In this document: positions 19,023-27,504 of the stretch, in pieces
Layout: every line of letters begins with the position of its first letter
Numbering within the stretch: the stretch's first letter is position 1
Assembly: GCF_021183625.1 (NCBI RefSeq)
Contig: NZ_CP089214.1
Span: 992,001 to 1,056,000, forward strand
Direction: 5' to 3'
DNA from: Nocardia asteroides
Lineage (GTDB): Bacteria > Actinomycetota > Actinomycetes > Mycobacteriales > Mycobacteriaceae
DNA length: 64,000 nucleotides
The notes under the pieces: model-generated
Seen by the model: only the letters and a program-made list of their open reading frames with translations
Told to the model about the DNA's origin: nothing
Database searches by the model: none
Made by a program: the position numbers and the translations under genes

Positions 19023-19853
19023 ATGAACGTGGTTGCGAGGAACCGGGTAGCGGTTTCCGGGCGCACCGGCACCCCGGTGGTGGTGCTGGCGCACGGCTTC
19101 GGCTGCGACCAGAACATGTGGCGGCTGGTGGCCCCGCTGCTCGAACCCGACTTCGCCGTGGTGCAGTTCGACCACGTCGGCGCGGGCGGCTCCGACCTCT
19201 CCGCGTGGAGCGCCGAGCGCTACGGCGAGATGCGCTCCTACGCCGAGGACGTCGTCGAGGTGTGCCGCGAGATCGGCCTCGGCCCGGTGATCTTCGTGGG
19301 GCACTCGGTGGCCGCGACCATGGGGGTGCTCGCCGCCGCGGCGGCGCCGGAGCTGTTCGCCGGGCTGGTGCTGCTCGCGCCGAGCCCGTGCTTCCTGGAC
19401 GACCCGGCCACCGGCTACCGCGGCGGTTTCAGCGCCGCCGACATCGACGAGCTGCTGGAGTCGCTCGACGCCAACTACCTGGGCTGGTCCGGCGCGGCCG
19501 CCCCGATGATCATGGGCAACCCGGACCGGCCGGAGCTCGCCGCCGAGCTGGAGAACCAGTTCTGCCGCACCGACCCCACGATCGCGAGCGTCTTCGCCCG
19601 GGTCACCTTCCTCTCCGACAACCGCGGCGATCTGGCCGCGGTCCGGGTGCCGACGCTGGTGGCGCAGTGCTCGAACGATGCCATCGCCCCGCGCGAGGTG
19701 GGCGAGTTCGTGCACGCCGAGATCGCGGGCAGCACGCTGGTCACGCTGAACGCGACCGGGCACTGCCCGCAGCTCGCCGCGCCGGAGGAGACCGCCGCGG
19801 CGATCCGCGCCTTCGTCACCGGGCTGGACGCTCCGGGGGGCGGGCCGTCATGA
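19023..19853 (+). CDS. rsbQ: RsbQ-like alpha/beta hydrolase
   Basis: A 276-residue alpha/beta hydrolase. The N-terminal HGFGCDQNMWR is the characteristic oxyanion loop of RsbQ and of the related karrikin/strigolactone-receptor hydrolases. The triad is Ser95 (GHSVAA), Asp219 (CSNDAIAP) and His247 (TGHCPQL). In Bacillus subtilis RsbQ is needed with the phosphatase RsbP to activate sigma B on energy stress. Here the next gene is an RsbP-like phosphatase whose ATG overlaps this stop (ATGA), so they are translationally coupled. AGGATGG precedes the start. The ligand is unknown. Confidence 0.88.
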   Translation: MNVVARNRVAVSGRTGTPVVVLAHGFGCDQNMWRLVAPLLEPDFAVVQFDHVGAGGSDLSAWSAERYGEMRSYAEDVVEVCREIGLGPVIFVGHSVAATMGVLAAAAAPELFAGLVLLAPSPCFLDDPATGYRGGFSAADIDELLESLDANYLGWSGAAAPMIMGNPDRPELAAELENQFCRTDPTIASVFARVTFLSDNRGDLAAVRVPTLVAQCSNDAIAPREVGEFVHAEIAGSTLVTLNATGHCPQLAAPEETAAAIRAFVTGLDAPGGGPS

Positions 19854-21103
19854 TCGGCGCCGCCGGGGAGTTCGGCGCCCGCCACACGCGGGGTGCCGCG
19901 GACGCGGCGGAGTTCTCCGCGCTGCTGGAGGACAGCACCGACGACCTCTATGAGAACGCGCCCTGCGGCTACCTCTCGACGCTGCTGGACGGCCAGATCG
20001 CCAAGGTCAACACCACCCTGCTCGACTGGCTCGGCTACCCGCGCGAGGAGCTGGTCGGGCGGCGGTACTTCAACGACCTGCTGACCGTCGGCGGGCGGCT
20101 CTACCACGAGACCCACTTCGCGCCGCTGCTCCGGATGCAGGGCGAGGTCAAGGGGATCGCGCTGGAGCTGCGCACCGCCGACGGCGAGCGGCTCCCGGTG
20201 CTGCTCAGCTCGGTGGTGAAGTCGGGGGCGGACGGGCAGCCGCAGCTCATCCGCACCACCGTCTTCGACGCCAGGGACCGCCGCGCCTACGAGGCCGAGC
20301 TGCTGCGCGCCCGGCGCGAGGCCGAGCGGGAGCGCGAGCGGCTGCAGCGGGTCAACACCATCCTGCAGCGCACCCTGCTGCCACCCGCGCTGGAGGCGGT
20401 GCCCGGCCTCGACGTGGCCGCGCACTACCACATCGCCTCGCTCGACGAGGTCGGCGGCGACTTCTACGACCTGTTCCCGCAGGGGCCGGGGCGCTGGGGT
20501 TTCTTCCTCGGCGACGTCTGCGGCAAGGGCGCGGGCGCGGCGGCGCTCACCTCCCGGGTGCGGTACACGCTGCGCGGGGCGGCGGTGCACGACCCGGAGC
20601 CGGATTCGGTGCTCAGCAGGCTGAACCGGGTCATGCTCGACTCGCACCACCCGGACGACCCGCGCTTCTGCACCGTCCTCTACGGCCAGCTCACGCTCGG
20701 CCGGGACGCCGCGCACATCGCCCTGGCCGGCGGCGGGCACCCGGCCGCGCTGCTGCTGCGCGCCGACGGCAGCGCCGAATTCCTGCCCACCGCGGGCGGT
20801 CAGCTCATCGGGGTGCTGCCGGAGGCCGACATCACCACCGTCAGCACCATGCTGCGCCCCGGCGACACCCTGCTGCTCTACTCCGACGGGCTGATCGAGG
20901 CGCGCACCGGCCCCGCCGACGTCTACGGCGAGGAGGCGCTGCTCGCCTTCGTCCGCGACCTGGCCCCGGTCACCGCCACCGAACTCGTCGCCGCGCTCCG
21001 CGGCCTGCTCGCCGAGCTCGGCGGCGGCGTCATCGACGACGCCGCGCTCCTCGCCCTGCACCTGCTCCCGGCCGAGGTAGGTCAGTTCGTGCCGATGGAT
21101 TGA
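19850..21103 (+). CDS. rsbP: RsbP-like PAS-PP2C serine phosphatase
   Basis: A 417-residue protein. A PAS sensor at about residues 30-145 (NAPCGYLSTLLDGQIAKVN) leads to a short charged coiled coil at about 145-175 (AELLRARREAERERERLQR) and a SpoIIE-type PP2C phosphatase at about 185-410, with metal ligand region VGGDFYDLF (D204), DVCGKGAGAAALTS and LYSDGLIEAR. This is the order found in RsbP, which dephosphorylates the anti-anti-sigma factor RsbV. No anti-sigma or antagonist gene lies in the window, so its partner is elsewhere. The start is coupled to rsbQ; the 3' end overlaps the convergent esterase gene by 22 bases. Confidence 0.88.
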   Translation: MIGAAGEFGARHTRGAADAAEFSALLEDSTDDLYENAPCGYLSTLLDGQIAKVNTTLLDWLGYPREELVGRRYFNDLLTVGGRLYHETHFAPLLRMQGEVKGIALELRTADGERLPVLLSSVVKSGADGQPQLIRTTVFDARDRRAYEAELLRARREAERERERLQRVNTILQRTLLPPALEAVPGLDVAAHYHIASLDEVGGDFYDLFPQGPGRWGFFLGDVCGKGAGAAALTSRVRYTLRGAAVHDPEPDSVLSRLNRVMLDSHHPDDPRFCTVLYGQLTLGRDAAHIALAGGGHPAALLLRADGSAEFLPTAGGQLIGVLPEADITTVSTMLRPGDTLLLYSDGLIEARTGPADVYGEEALLAFVRDLAPVTATELVAALRGLLAELGGGVIDDAALLALHLLPAEVGQFVPMD

Positions 21104-22095
21104 GCCAGGAAGGGCCAGCTGGTGCGGAGGTCGTCCTCCCAGTAACCCCAGGAGTGGGTGCCGGTGGGGCGGTCGTCGAGGGTGACCGGGATGTTCAGTT
21201 CTCGCAGCCGGTCGGTGAGGTTGATCGTGCAGTAGCGGATGGCGGCTTCGATGGGGCCGCCGAAGGCGAGCTGGACGGGGAGCGGGATGCGGCCGTCCCG
21301 GACGCGCGGGTCGGCGGCGTTGTCGTGCGGGCCGGGGAGGCCGCTGCCGGTGCTGAGGTAGACGGCGGTGCCGCGCAGCCCCTCGGCGTTGAGCAGCGGG
21401 TCGTTGGCGCGCCAGAGCGGGTCGGAGGCGGGGCCCCACATGTTCTCGACGCTCTGCCCGCCGCCCCAGTTCTCCACCGTGATCCGGACGAATTCGTGGC
21501 CCACCGGGTCCGAGGTCTGGGCGCAGCCGCTGTAGGAGGCGACGCTGTTCCAGAAGCCGGGCTTGGCGATGGCGAGGTTCAGCACCGAGGTGCCGCTCAT
21601 GGAGACCCCGGCGAGCGCGCGGTTGCCGTCGGCGTTCAGATACGCCTCGATGACCGGCGGGAGCTCCTCGTTCAGGAAGGTCTGCCACCTGTTGTAGCCG
21701 AGGACGGCGTCCGCGCGGATCCAGTCGGTGTAGTAGGAGTTGCTGCCGCCGTAGGGGGTGACCACGTTGACGTCGCGGTCGCGGAGGAAGCCGACGGCGT
21801 CGGTCTGCGCGTCCCAGCCGCTGCCGTTCGGGCCACCGCCGGAGCCGTTGAGCAGGTACAGCGTCGGCCGCGGGGTGCTCGCGGCGGCGCGGATGACCTG
21901 CACGGTGATCGGCCGGTTCATCGCGGGCGAGAAGACCTGCACGTTCTGCTGCCGGTCGTTCACCTGCTCTGCCCCGACGACGCGCGCGCCGGGGGCGGCG
22001 GTGGCGCCGCCCGCGGTGCCCATCAGCCCGGCGGCGCCGAGCGCGCCCGCCAGGGCGAGGCGCATGAGCGCCGTTCGTGCCGATCGCGGTGACAT
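21082..22095 (-). CDS. secreted antigen-85-like esterase/mycolyltransferase
   Basis: A 337-residue exported alpha/beta hydrolase of the antigen 85 (FbpA/B/C) family, whose members move mycolic acids between trehalose esters and arabinogalactan at the cell surface. A signal peptide spans residues 1-34 (cleavage near TAAPGA). LYLLNGSGGG is the oxyanion strand, Ser165 in GVSMSGTS the nucleophile, and GTHSWGYWE near residue 313 carries the His. Actinobacterial genomes have several such paralogues, so mycolyl transfer is likely but not proven. ATG 22095 or the adjacent GTG 22098 starts the signal peptide, with GAGAGGGAA upstream. Confidence 0.87.
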   Translation of the reverse strand: MSPRSARTALMRLALAGALGAAGLMGTAGGATAAPGARVVGAEQVNDRQQNVQVFSPAMNRPITVQVIRAAASTPRPTLYLLNGSGGGPNGSGWDAQTDAVGFLRDRDVNVVTPYGGSNSYYTDWIRADAVLGYNRWQTFLNEELPPVIEAYLNADGNRALAGVSMSGTSVLNLAIAKPGFWNSVASYSGCAQTSDPVGHEFVRITVENWGGGQSVENMWGPASDPLWRANDPLLNAEGLRGTAVYLSTGSGLPGPHDNAADPRVRDGRIPLPVQLAFGGPIEAAIRYCTINLTDRLRELNIPVTLDDRPTGTHSWGYWEDDLRTSWPFLAQSIGTN

Positions 22096-22190
22096 CACGA
22101 TGAAGGTTCCCTCTCGTTCGCTGCGAATTCGCGAGGGGATTCGGCTGGCCCGGTGGGGCGGCTGGGTCCGGGTTCGACCGGCCGGACGGC

Positions 22191-22622
22191 TCAGTCCGGG
22201 TTCCGGTTCGCCTCGTAGAGCACGCGCAGCGCCCGGAGCAGCGCCGACCGGTCGGCGGCGGCGAGCGGCTCGAGCACCGTTTCCTCGGCCCGCTGGATAT
22301 CGCCCTGCACGCGATCGCGGGTGGCGCGGCCCGCGTCGGTGAGCGCGACCAGGTTGACCCGGCGGTCGGCGGGGTCGGGTTCGCGGCGGATCAGCCCCTG
22401 CCGCTGCAGCTCGTCCAGCACCGGGATGATCCGGGTCTTGTCGGCGCCGATCCGCTTGGCGAGGGCGGACTGGGTGTGGGTCGGTTCGGCGCCGAGGCCG
22501 AGCAGCACCGAGTAGCCCCACATGGAGATGCCGTGCCGGTCGAGCACCGGCTGCTCGGCGGCCATCAGGGCGCGGCCGAGCGGGACGATCATGGCGGCGA
22601 GGTCGGGGCGGCGGTCGGGCAC
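22191..22622 (-). CDS. MarR-family regulator
   Basis: A 143-residue winged-helix regulator. The recognition region is SALAKRIGADKTRIIPVLDEL (about residues 52-72), with wing REPDPADRRVNLVALTDAG. I start at GTG 22622; the longer frame to 22664 lacks a ribosome site and would reach into the shared promoter. It is divergent from the TIGR03086 gene and faces a 16-base palindrome, a likely binding site. The Ag85-like gene lies 95 bases downstream on the same strand and may be co-transcribed. Confidence 0.88.
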   Translation of the reverse strand: MPDRRPDLAAMIVPLGRALMAAEQPVLDRHGISMWGYSVLLGLGAEPTHTQSALAKRIGADKTRIIPVLDELQRQGLIRREPDPADRRVNLVALTDAGRATRDRVQGDIQRAEETVLEPLAAADRSALLRALRVLYEANRNPD

Positions 22623-22638
22623 CGTTCGAAAATAGCGG

Positions 22639-22681
22639 TTGACAGATCGTAAGCATAAGCACACGATAAGCAGACGCTTAT
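22639..22681 (+). promoter_or_regulatory. promoter and MarR operator
   Basis: TTGACA at 22639-22644 is a consensus -35 box reading right. No strong -10 box is seen 17-18 bases later (CACGAT/ACGATA). The perfect palindrome ATAAGC-AGAC-GCTTAT at 22666-22681 covers the expected -10/start region, with a related direct element GTAAGCATAAGC at 22650-22661. A dimer of the divergent MarR protein would block this promoter. Confidence 0.7.
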
Positions 22682-22693
22682 GAGAGGACGATC

Positions 22694-23377
22694 ATGACCA
22701 CCGATTCCGCGGTACACCCGCTCGCCGCGCTGGACGCGCTGGCCGCCCGCACCGACCTGATCGCGCACCATGCCGCGGCCGTGCGCACGAGCGTCGAACT
22801 GGTCGCCGGGGTGCGCCCGGCCGACCTGCGGCTACCGACGCCGTGCGCGGACTGGACCCTGCACGGCCTGCTCACGCACTCCGTCGCCCAGCACCTCGGC
22901 TTCGCGGCCGCCGTGCGCGGCGACGGGGATCCAGCCGCCTGGAAGGTCAGGCCGCTCGGCGCCGACCCGGCCGGGGAGTACCTGGCCGCCGCCGAGGCGG
23001 TGCTGGCCGCCTTCGCCGAGCCGGGGGTGTCGGCGCGCCGGGTTCCGCTGGTCGAGTTCGGCGGGGAGTTCTCCGGCGCGCAGGCGGTGTGCTTCCACTT
23101 CGTCGACTACGTGGTGCACGCCTGGGACATCGCCCGCACGCTGGGGCTGCCGGTGCGCTTCGACGACCGGGTGCTGGCGGCCGCGTACGAGGTCGCGGCG
23201 GTCGTGCCGGGCGGAGCGGCCCGCACCGCGCCCGGTTCGGCCTTCGGCCCGGAGGTGCCGTGGTCCGGCGCGGACGGGCTGGATCGGGTGGTGGCGCTGC
23301 TCGGCCGGGACCCGAGGTGGCGCGGCCGACCCGGTCTCGGACTCGGTTCGGCAACGACAGCGTGGCCGCCGGCGTGA
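22694..23377 (+). CDS. TIGR03086/mycothiol-dependent maleylpyruvate-isomerase-fold protein
   Basis: A 227-residue protein of the DinB/MDMPI four-helix superfamily, TIGR03086 branch. Metal-binding histidines are in DWTLHGLLTHSVAQHLGF and HFVDYVVHAWDIARTLG, and the early LPTPCADW motif is typical. Related proteins use mycothiol as thiol cofactor in actinobacteria; the reaction of this branch is unknown. The last 18 residues (RWRGRPGLGLGSATTAWPPA region) look unrelated to the family, perhaps a 3' frameshift extension. It sits behind a MarR-controlled promoter, with GAGAGGACGATC before the ATG. Confidence 0.8.
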   Translation: MTTDSAVHPLAALDALAARTDLIAHHAAAVRTSVELVAGVRPADLRLPTPCADWTLHGLLTHSVAQHLGFAAAVRGDGDPAAWKVRPLGADPAGEYLAAAEAVLAAFAEPGVSARRVPLVEFGGEFSGAQAVCFHFVDYVVHAWDIARTLGLPVRFDDRVLAAAYEVAAVVPGGAARTAPGSAFGPEVPWSGADGLDRVVALLGRDPRWRGRPGLGLGSATTAWPPA

Positions 23378-23473
23378 ACCGCGGAGGCCGGGGTATCGAA
23401 GGGGCACCTCCATCGAGTTCGCTGGGATCGGGGGTGCGCGCCGAACCCGGCGCGGAGTCGAGGGAGGTCCGAA

Positions 23474-23875
23474 GTGAGCGCTTCGATCGCGGCGGTGGTC
23501 CGGTTCGGCTTCCGGCCGGGCCAGGTGGTGCGGGAGATCGGCCACGGCACGGACGCCGACGAGCCGCTCCGGGCGGAGGTCGAGGCGGTCACCGGCACCG
23601 CCCTGACCGGCGGCTCGACCCTGCGGGCACCGGACATCCTGCTGGTCTGGTGGCGCGGCGCCGACGGCGACCTGGAGGATCGGCTGCTCAGCTGCGCCGA
23701 GGCCATGGCCCCGCGCACCCGGCTCTGGCTGCTGACCCCGACCGCCGCCCGCCCCGGCCACCTCGACGGGCAGCAGGTGGCGGCGGCCGCGGGGCGGGCC
23801 GGACTCGCGGTCGTCGGCCGGGTCGAGGTCTCCGGCGACTGGCAGGCCGTCGGGATGCGGCTGCCCGAGCACTGA
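23474..23875 (+). CDS. DUF3052 family protein
   Basis: A 133-residue small cytosolic protein of DUF3052, a family common in actinobacteria and without known function. Signatures: RFGFRPGQVVREIGHG at the N-terminus, DILLVWWRGADGDLEDRLL in the middle, and LWLLTPTAARPGHLD. It is shorter in the acidic middle loop than most members. GTG start with a strong GGAGG (23464-23468). It is convergent with the DoxX gene, with adjacent stops. Confidence 0.82.
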   Translation: MSASIAAVVRFGFRPGQVVREIGHGTDADEPLRAEVEAVTGTALTGGSTLRAPDILLVWWRGADGDLEDRLLSCAEAMAPRTRLWLLTPTAARPGHLDGQQVAAAAGRAGLAVVGRVEVSGDWQAVGMRLPEH

Positions 23876-24331
23876 TCAGCGGCGCACGCGCTCCCGCAGC
23901 CAGCTCCAGCCGCCGGTCGACCAGAGCGCGACGGCGATGAGCACCGGCTGGAAGAACAGCCGGACCAACCGTTCGGTGTCGGTGTCGAGCCCGAAGGCGT
24001 CGACCCCCTCCCGCCATTGACCGATATTGCCGGGAAAGACCGCGACGAAGAAGAGCGCGGCGACCACCCCGACGATCGGCCGCCAGCGCAGCGGGGCGAA
24101 GAGCAGCGCGGCGCCGAGCACGATCTCCACCACGCCGGAGGCGAGCACGACGAAGTCCTCGTTCAGCGGCACCCAGGCGGGGACCTGGGCCTGGAAGTCC
24201 TGCCGCGCGAAGCTCAGATGGCTGATCCCGGCGAAGACCAGGCTGATGCCGAGCCAGAGCCGGGCCAGCAGGCGCAGGGCCCGGACGATGGGCGAGGACG
24301 GGGTGCGGTCGGCGACCTCGGGAGTGCTCAC
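23876..24331 (-). CDS. DoxX family membrane protein
   Basis: A 151-residue integral membrane protein with four hydrophobic helices typical of the DoxX/DoxD family: LWLGISLVFAGISHL with the conserved F-x-G-x-x-H, VLASGVVEIVLGAALL, GVVAALFFVAVFPGN, and LFFQPVLIAVALW. Members are often partners of thiol-stress or superoxide-related enzymes, but no such partner is adjacent. I chose GTG 24331; ATG 24349 is an alternative that adds six residues. Confidence 0.85.
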   Translation of the reverse strand: MSTPEVADRTPSSPIVRALRLLARLWLGISLVFAGISHLSFARQDFQAQVPAWVPLNEDFVVLASGVVEIVLGAALLFAPLRWRPIVGVVAALFFVAVFPGNIGQWREGVDAFGLDTDTERLVRLFFQPVLIAVALWSTGGWSWLRERVRR

Positions 24332-24426
24332 CCCGTGATCGTGCCGCATGAATTGTGCGCAATCAAGTGACGTGCCATCGAAATGGCGGTTGGCGCCGCG
24401 GCACTGCGCGGGTGGACAATTCGCGG

Positions 24427-25188
24427 GTGGTCTCCGCACGCCCCGATCTGGTCCTGCTGCACGGTGTCGTCATGTCGGGGGCGGTGTGGCGCGAGGTGGT
24501 CCCGCTGCTCGAACCGCACCACCGGGTGCACACGCCCACCGCGCTCGGGCATCGCGGCGGCGCGGCGGCGGTGCGCCGCCCGGCGCGCTTCGCCGACGTG
24601 GTCGACGATGCCGAGCGGCTGCTGGACGGGCTGGGGCTGGACCGGCCGCACCTGGCGGGCAACTCCATGGGCGGCTGGGTCGCGCTCGAGCTCGCGGCCC
24701 GCGGCCGGGCGGCGAGCGTCTGCGCGCTCTCCCCCGCCGGGCTCTGGCGCGCCGACGCCGCGCACTCCGGCGCGGTGCGCAAGCTGCGCAGGGTGGTGTG
24801 GCTGGCGCGGGCGACCAGGCCGGTGGCGCCGCCCTTCCTGCGGATCCCCGCGGTGCGCAGGCTGGTGCTGCGCGATGTCGCCGTGCGCGGCGACCGGCTC
24901 TCCGCCGCGGACGCGGCGCGCACCGCCGCCGACACCGCCGAGTGCGCCGTCGCCGCCGACCTGCTCGGCAGCGACGAGGCGCTGACCGCCTGCACCCCGC
25001 GCTGCCCGGTGACGGTGGCCTGGTCCGAGCACGACGCGATCCTGCCGGTCGAGCGGTTCGGCCCGATCGCGCGGGAGCGGTTGCCGCTGGCCACCTTCCG
25101 GGTGCTGCCCGGCGTCGGGCACGTGCCGATGATCGACGACCCGAATCTGGTGGCGGCGACCGTGCTGGACAGCACGCACGCAGGCTGA
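24427..25188 (+). CDS. alpha/beta hydrolase
   Basis: A 253-residue alpha/beta hydrolase. LVLLHGVVMSGAVW is the oxyanion loop, GNSMGG (about residues 81-86) holds the nucleophile Ser, WSEHDAILP the acid, and GVGHVPMIDDP the His. It is small, with a short helical lid (about residues 105-165). Start uncertain: GTG 24427 or GTG 24412; the longer frame overlaps the divergent DoxX promoter. Substrate unknown. It converges on the lipoprotein gene, 7 bases apart. Confidence 0.82.
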   Translation: MVSARPDLVLLHGVVMSGAVWREVVPLLEPHHRVHTPTALGHRGGAAAVRRPARFADVVDDAERLLDGLGLDRPHLAGNSMGGWVALELAARGRAASVCALSPAGLWRADAAHSGAVRKLRRVVWLARATRPVAPPFLRIPAVRRLVLRDVAVRGDRLSAADAARTAADTAECAVAADLLGSDEALTACTPRCPVTVAWSEHDAILPVERFGPIARERLPLATFRVLPGVGHVPMIDDPNLVAATVLDSTHAG

Positions 25189-25195
25189 GCCGGGC

Positions 25196-26341
25196 TCAGG
25201 GCAGCCGCGGCGGCCGCTCGGGCACCAGCGCACCCGCGACGGCGGTGCCGATCGGGATGGCGGAGTTGGCGTTGCCGTCCGACGCCGGGCCGTCGGTGGT
25301 GTAGACGACGACGGTGGTCCGGCTGGTGGTGTCGTACAGCGCGACGCCGTCGTAGCCGCCGTAGGAGGGGTTCATGTAGAGCCATTCGCCCAGGTGCACC
25401 ACGCCGAAGGCGAAGTACCGCTCGGTGGTGAACGGCCCGAGCCCGGCCGTCGACGGCCCCATCATGGCCTCGAACTGCGCGGGTTCGAGCAGCTCGCCGG
25501 TGCCGAGCGCGCGCACCCAGCGGCCGATGTCGGCGACCGGGGCGTTCATGTTCCCGGAGTGCAGGAACGCGGTCGGGTTCCAGAAGGTGGAGTCCTCGAA
25601 GACGGCGCGCTCGGTGGTGTAGCCGTGCAGGTAGGGGGCGGCGATCTCGGAGGTCAGCACGACCGCGCTGTCCGCCATCCCGAGCGGGCCGGTGATGCGC
25701 TGGGCGATCAGCTCGCCGAGGGGTTTGCCGGAGGCGTGCTGGAGTACCTCGCCGAGCAGGACGAGGTCGCTGTGCGCGTAGGACCAGCCGGTCCCCGGCT
25801 CGAAGAGCGGCGGGCGCGAGTTCGCGAGGTCGAGTAGTTCCCGTGCGGTGTAGGGGCGGATCGGGTTCGCCGCGAAGCGGCGCAGGAACTCCGGGTCGGT
25901 GACGTAGTCGGCGACGCCGCTGGTGCTGTCGGCCAGCATGCGCGGGGTGATGGCGGCGGCGCGCGGGAAGTCGGGGAGCCAGCGCGCGATCGGCTCGTCC
26001 AGCGCGAGCACGCCCTCGCGCTCGAGCTGGAAGAGCACGGTGGAGAGCATCGGCTCCATCGGCTGCCCGACCCGGACCCGCTGGTCGGCGGCGGCGGGCA
26101 CGCCGACCGGGGAGTCGCCCAGCGCGCCGAGCACGATCTGTTCGTCGCCGCGCCACACCCCGAAGACAGCACCGGTGACGCCCGCCGCGGCGACCTTCCC
26201 GCGGATCAGATCGGTGATCCGCGCGGCGTCGCCGCCGGCGGCCGGCGGGCCGCTGGTCCCGGCGGCCGAGCCGCCGGAATCGTCGGCAGTACACCCGGCG
26301 AGCACGAGGAGCAGGGCGACTACGACGCAGAGCGATCTCAT
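25196..26341 (-). CDS. serine-hydrolase-like lipoprotein lacking the SxxK motif
   Basis: A 381-residue lipoprotein. The signal peptide ends in lipobox LAGC (Cys17). The rest has the beta-lactamase class C/D-Ala-D-Ala peptidase fold: EGVLALDEPIARWLPDF, LLGEVLQHASGKPLGEL, PLGMADSAVVLTSE, and SYGGYDGVALYDTTS near the C-terminus. In active members a motif such as GSVTK supplies the catalytic Ser and Lys; here the aligned residues are G-Q-P-M-E (residues 92-96), so both are lost, and the YxN motif reads YAH (188-190). It is therefore probably a binding or sensing protein on the outer face of the membrane. Starts at ATG 26341. Confidence 0.85.
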   Translation of the reverse strand: MRSLCVVVALLLVLAGCTADDSGGSAAGTSGPPAAGGDAARITDLIRGKVAAAGVTGAVFGVWRGDEQIVLGALGDSPVGVPAAADQRVRVGQPMEPMLSTVLFQLEREGVLALDEPIARWLPDFPRAAAITPRMLADSTSGVADYVTDPEFLRRFAANPIRPYTARELLDLANSRPPLFEPGTGWSYAHSDLVLLGEVLQHASGKPLGELIAQRITGPLGMADSAVVLTSEIAAPYLHGYTTERAVFEDSTFWNPTAFLHSGNMNAPVADIGRWVRALGTGELLEPAQFEAMMGPSTAGLGPFTTERYFAFGVVHLGEWLYMNPSYGGYDGVALYDTTSRTTVVVYTTDGPASDGNANSAIPIGTAVAGALVPERPPRLP

Positions 26342-26421
26342 GGCGTGCTCCTCCGAGCCGTCCCGACCGAGGTGGGTCGACTCTACGCGCAGCCATAGCC
26401 GATCGGTAGCTGATCGCCCGG

Positions 26422-27429
26422 CTACAGCGTGATCACGATATTGCCCCTGGCCCGGTGCCCGAGCATGTGCGCGACCGCCGACGTCGCCTCGCCGAGCGGA
26501 TAGCTCCGCTCGACGATGGCGGTCACCTCGCCGCTGCCGAGCTGCTCGGCCACGGCCGCCAGGTTCTCCCGGTTCGGCACGCAGGTGACGGTGCGGACGC
26601 GGGTACCGGTCAGGCGCAGCAGCGTCGCCGCCCGCGCCATCCGCGGCAGCCCGGCCAGCAGCCTGCTGCCCGCGCCCACGCTGTTCGGCACGTAAACGCC
26701 GGTGGGCGTGAGCATCCGGGCGCTCGCGGCAGGCGGATGGTTCAGCACGTTGTCCAGGATCGCGTCGTAGCGCTCGGCGCCGCGGGTGTAGTCCTCGACG
26801 GTGTGATCGATGACCCGCTCGGCGCCGAGCGAGCGGGCGAACTCGGCGTTGCGGCCGCTGCACACCGCCGTGACCCGCGCGCCGAGCCGGGCCGCGATCT
26901 GCACCGCGAAGGTGCCGACCCCGCCGGAGGCGCCGTTGATCAGCAGCCGGGTGCCCGGCCCGGCGGCGATCACGTCGCGGACCGCGGTGAGCGCGGTGAT
27001 CCCGGACATCACCGCCGCGGCGGCCTCGGCGAACGGCAGCTCCGCCGGTTTCCGCAGCAGCTGATCGGCGGGCGCGACGGTGTACTCGGCGAAGGTGCCC
27101 GCCCCGCCGCCCGCCCGGTTCCGCCACCCCGACCCGAACACCGCCTCCCCCGGCGCCAGGTCGGTGACGCCGGGGCCAACCGCCGCGACGGTTCCGCCGA
27201 TGTCGCTGCCGCGGACGGGAGCCGAGGGGCGGCGCAGCCCGGAGCCGAGCCGCAGCACCGCGGGGGTTCCGGTGACCAGTATCCAGTCCGGGGTGTTGAC
27301 GCTCGTCGCGTGCAGCCGCACCAGCACCTCGCCCGCCCCCGGCACGGGTCGTTCGATCTCGGTGAGCTCGAGGACGTCGTCCGGGCTGCCGTAGCCGCGC
27401 TGCACGACGGCGCGCATGGTCTCTGTCAT
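26422..27429 (-). CDS. zinc-free MDR oxidoreductase (quinone oxidoreductase/enoyl reductase type)
   Basis: A 335-residue NADPH-dependent medium-chain reductase. The N-terminal GroES-like domain carries PVPGAGEVLVRLHATSVN and GSDIGGTVAAVGPGV. The Rossmann domain has LINGASGGVGTFAVQIA. No structural or catalytic zinc cysteines are seen, as in quinone oxidoreductases. Substrate is unknown. I start at ATG 27429, with a second in-frame ATG at 27417. The promoter faces away from the lipoprotein gene 80 bases downstream on the same strand. Confidence 0.87.
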   Translation of the reverse strand: MTETMRAVVQRGYGSPDDVLELTEIERPVPGAGEVLVRLHATSVNTPDWILVTGTPAVLRLGSGLRRPSAPVRGSDIGGTVAAVGPGVTDLAPGEAVFGSGWRNRAGGGAGTFAEYTVAPADQLLRKPAELPFAEAAAAVMSGITALTAVRDVIAAGPGTRLLINGASGGVGTFAVQIAARLGARVTAVCSGRNAEFARSLGAERVIDHTVEDYTRGAERYDAILDNVLNHPPAASARMLTPTGVYVPNSVGAGSRLLAGLPRMARAATLLRLTGTRVRTVTCVPNRENLAAVAEQLGSGEVTAIVERSYPLGEATSAVAHMLGHRARGNIVITL

Positions 27430-27504
27430 ACCGGAAGTGTTCCGCGCCGGGGGTACTCCGCACATCGGCCCGGCGGCCGGAGATGCCTCCGCCTTTCGGC
27501 CGAG

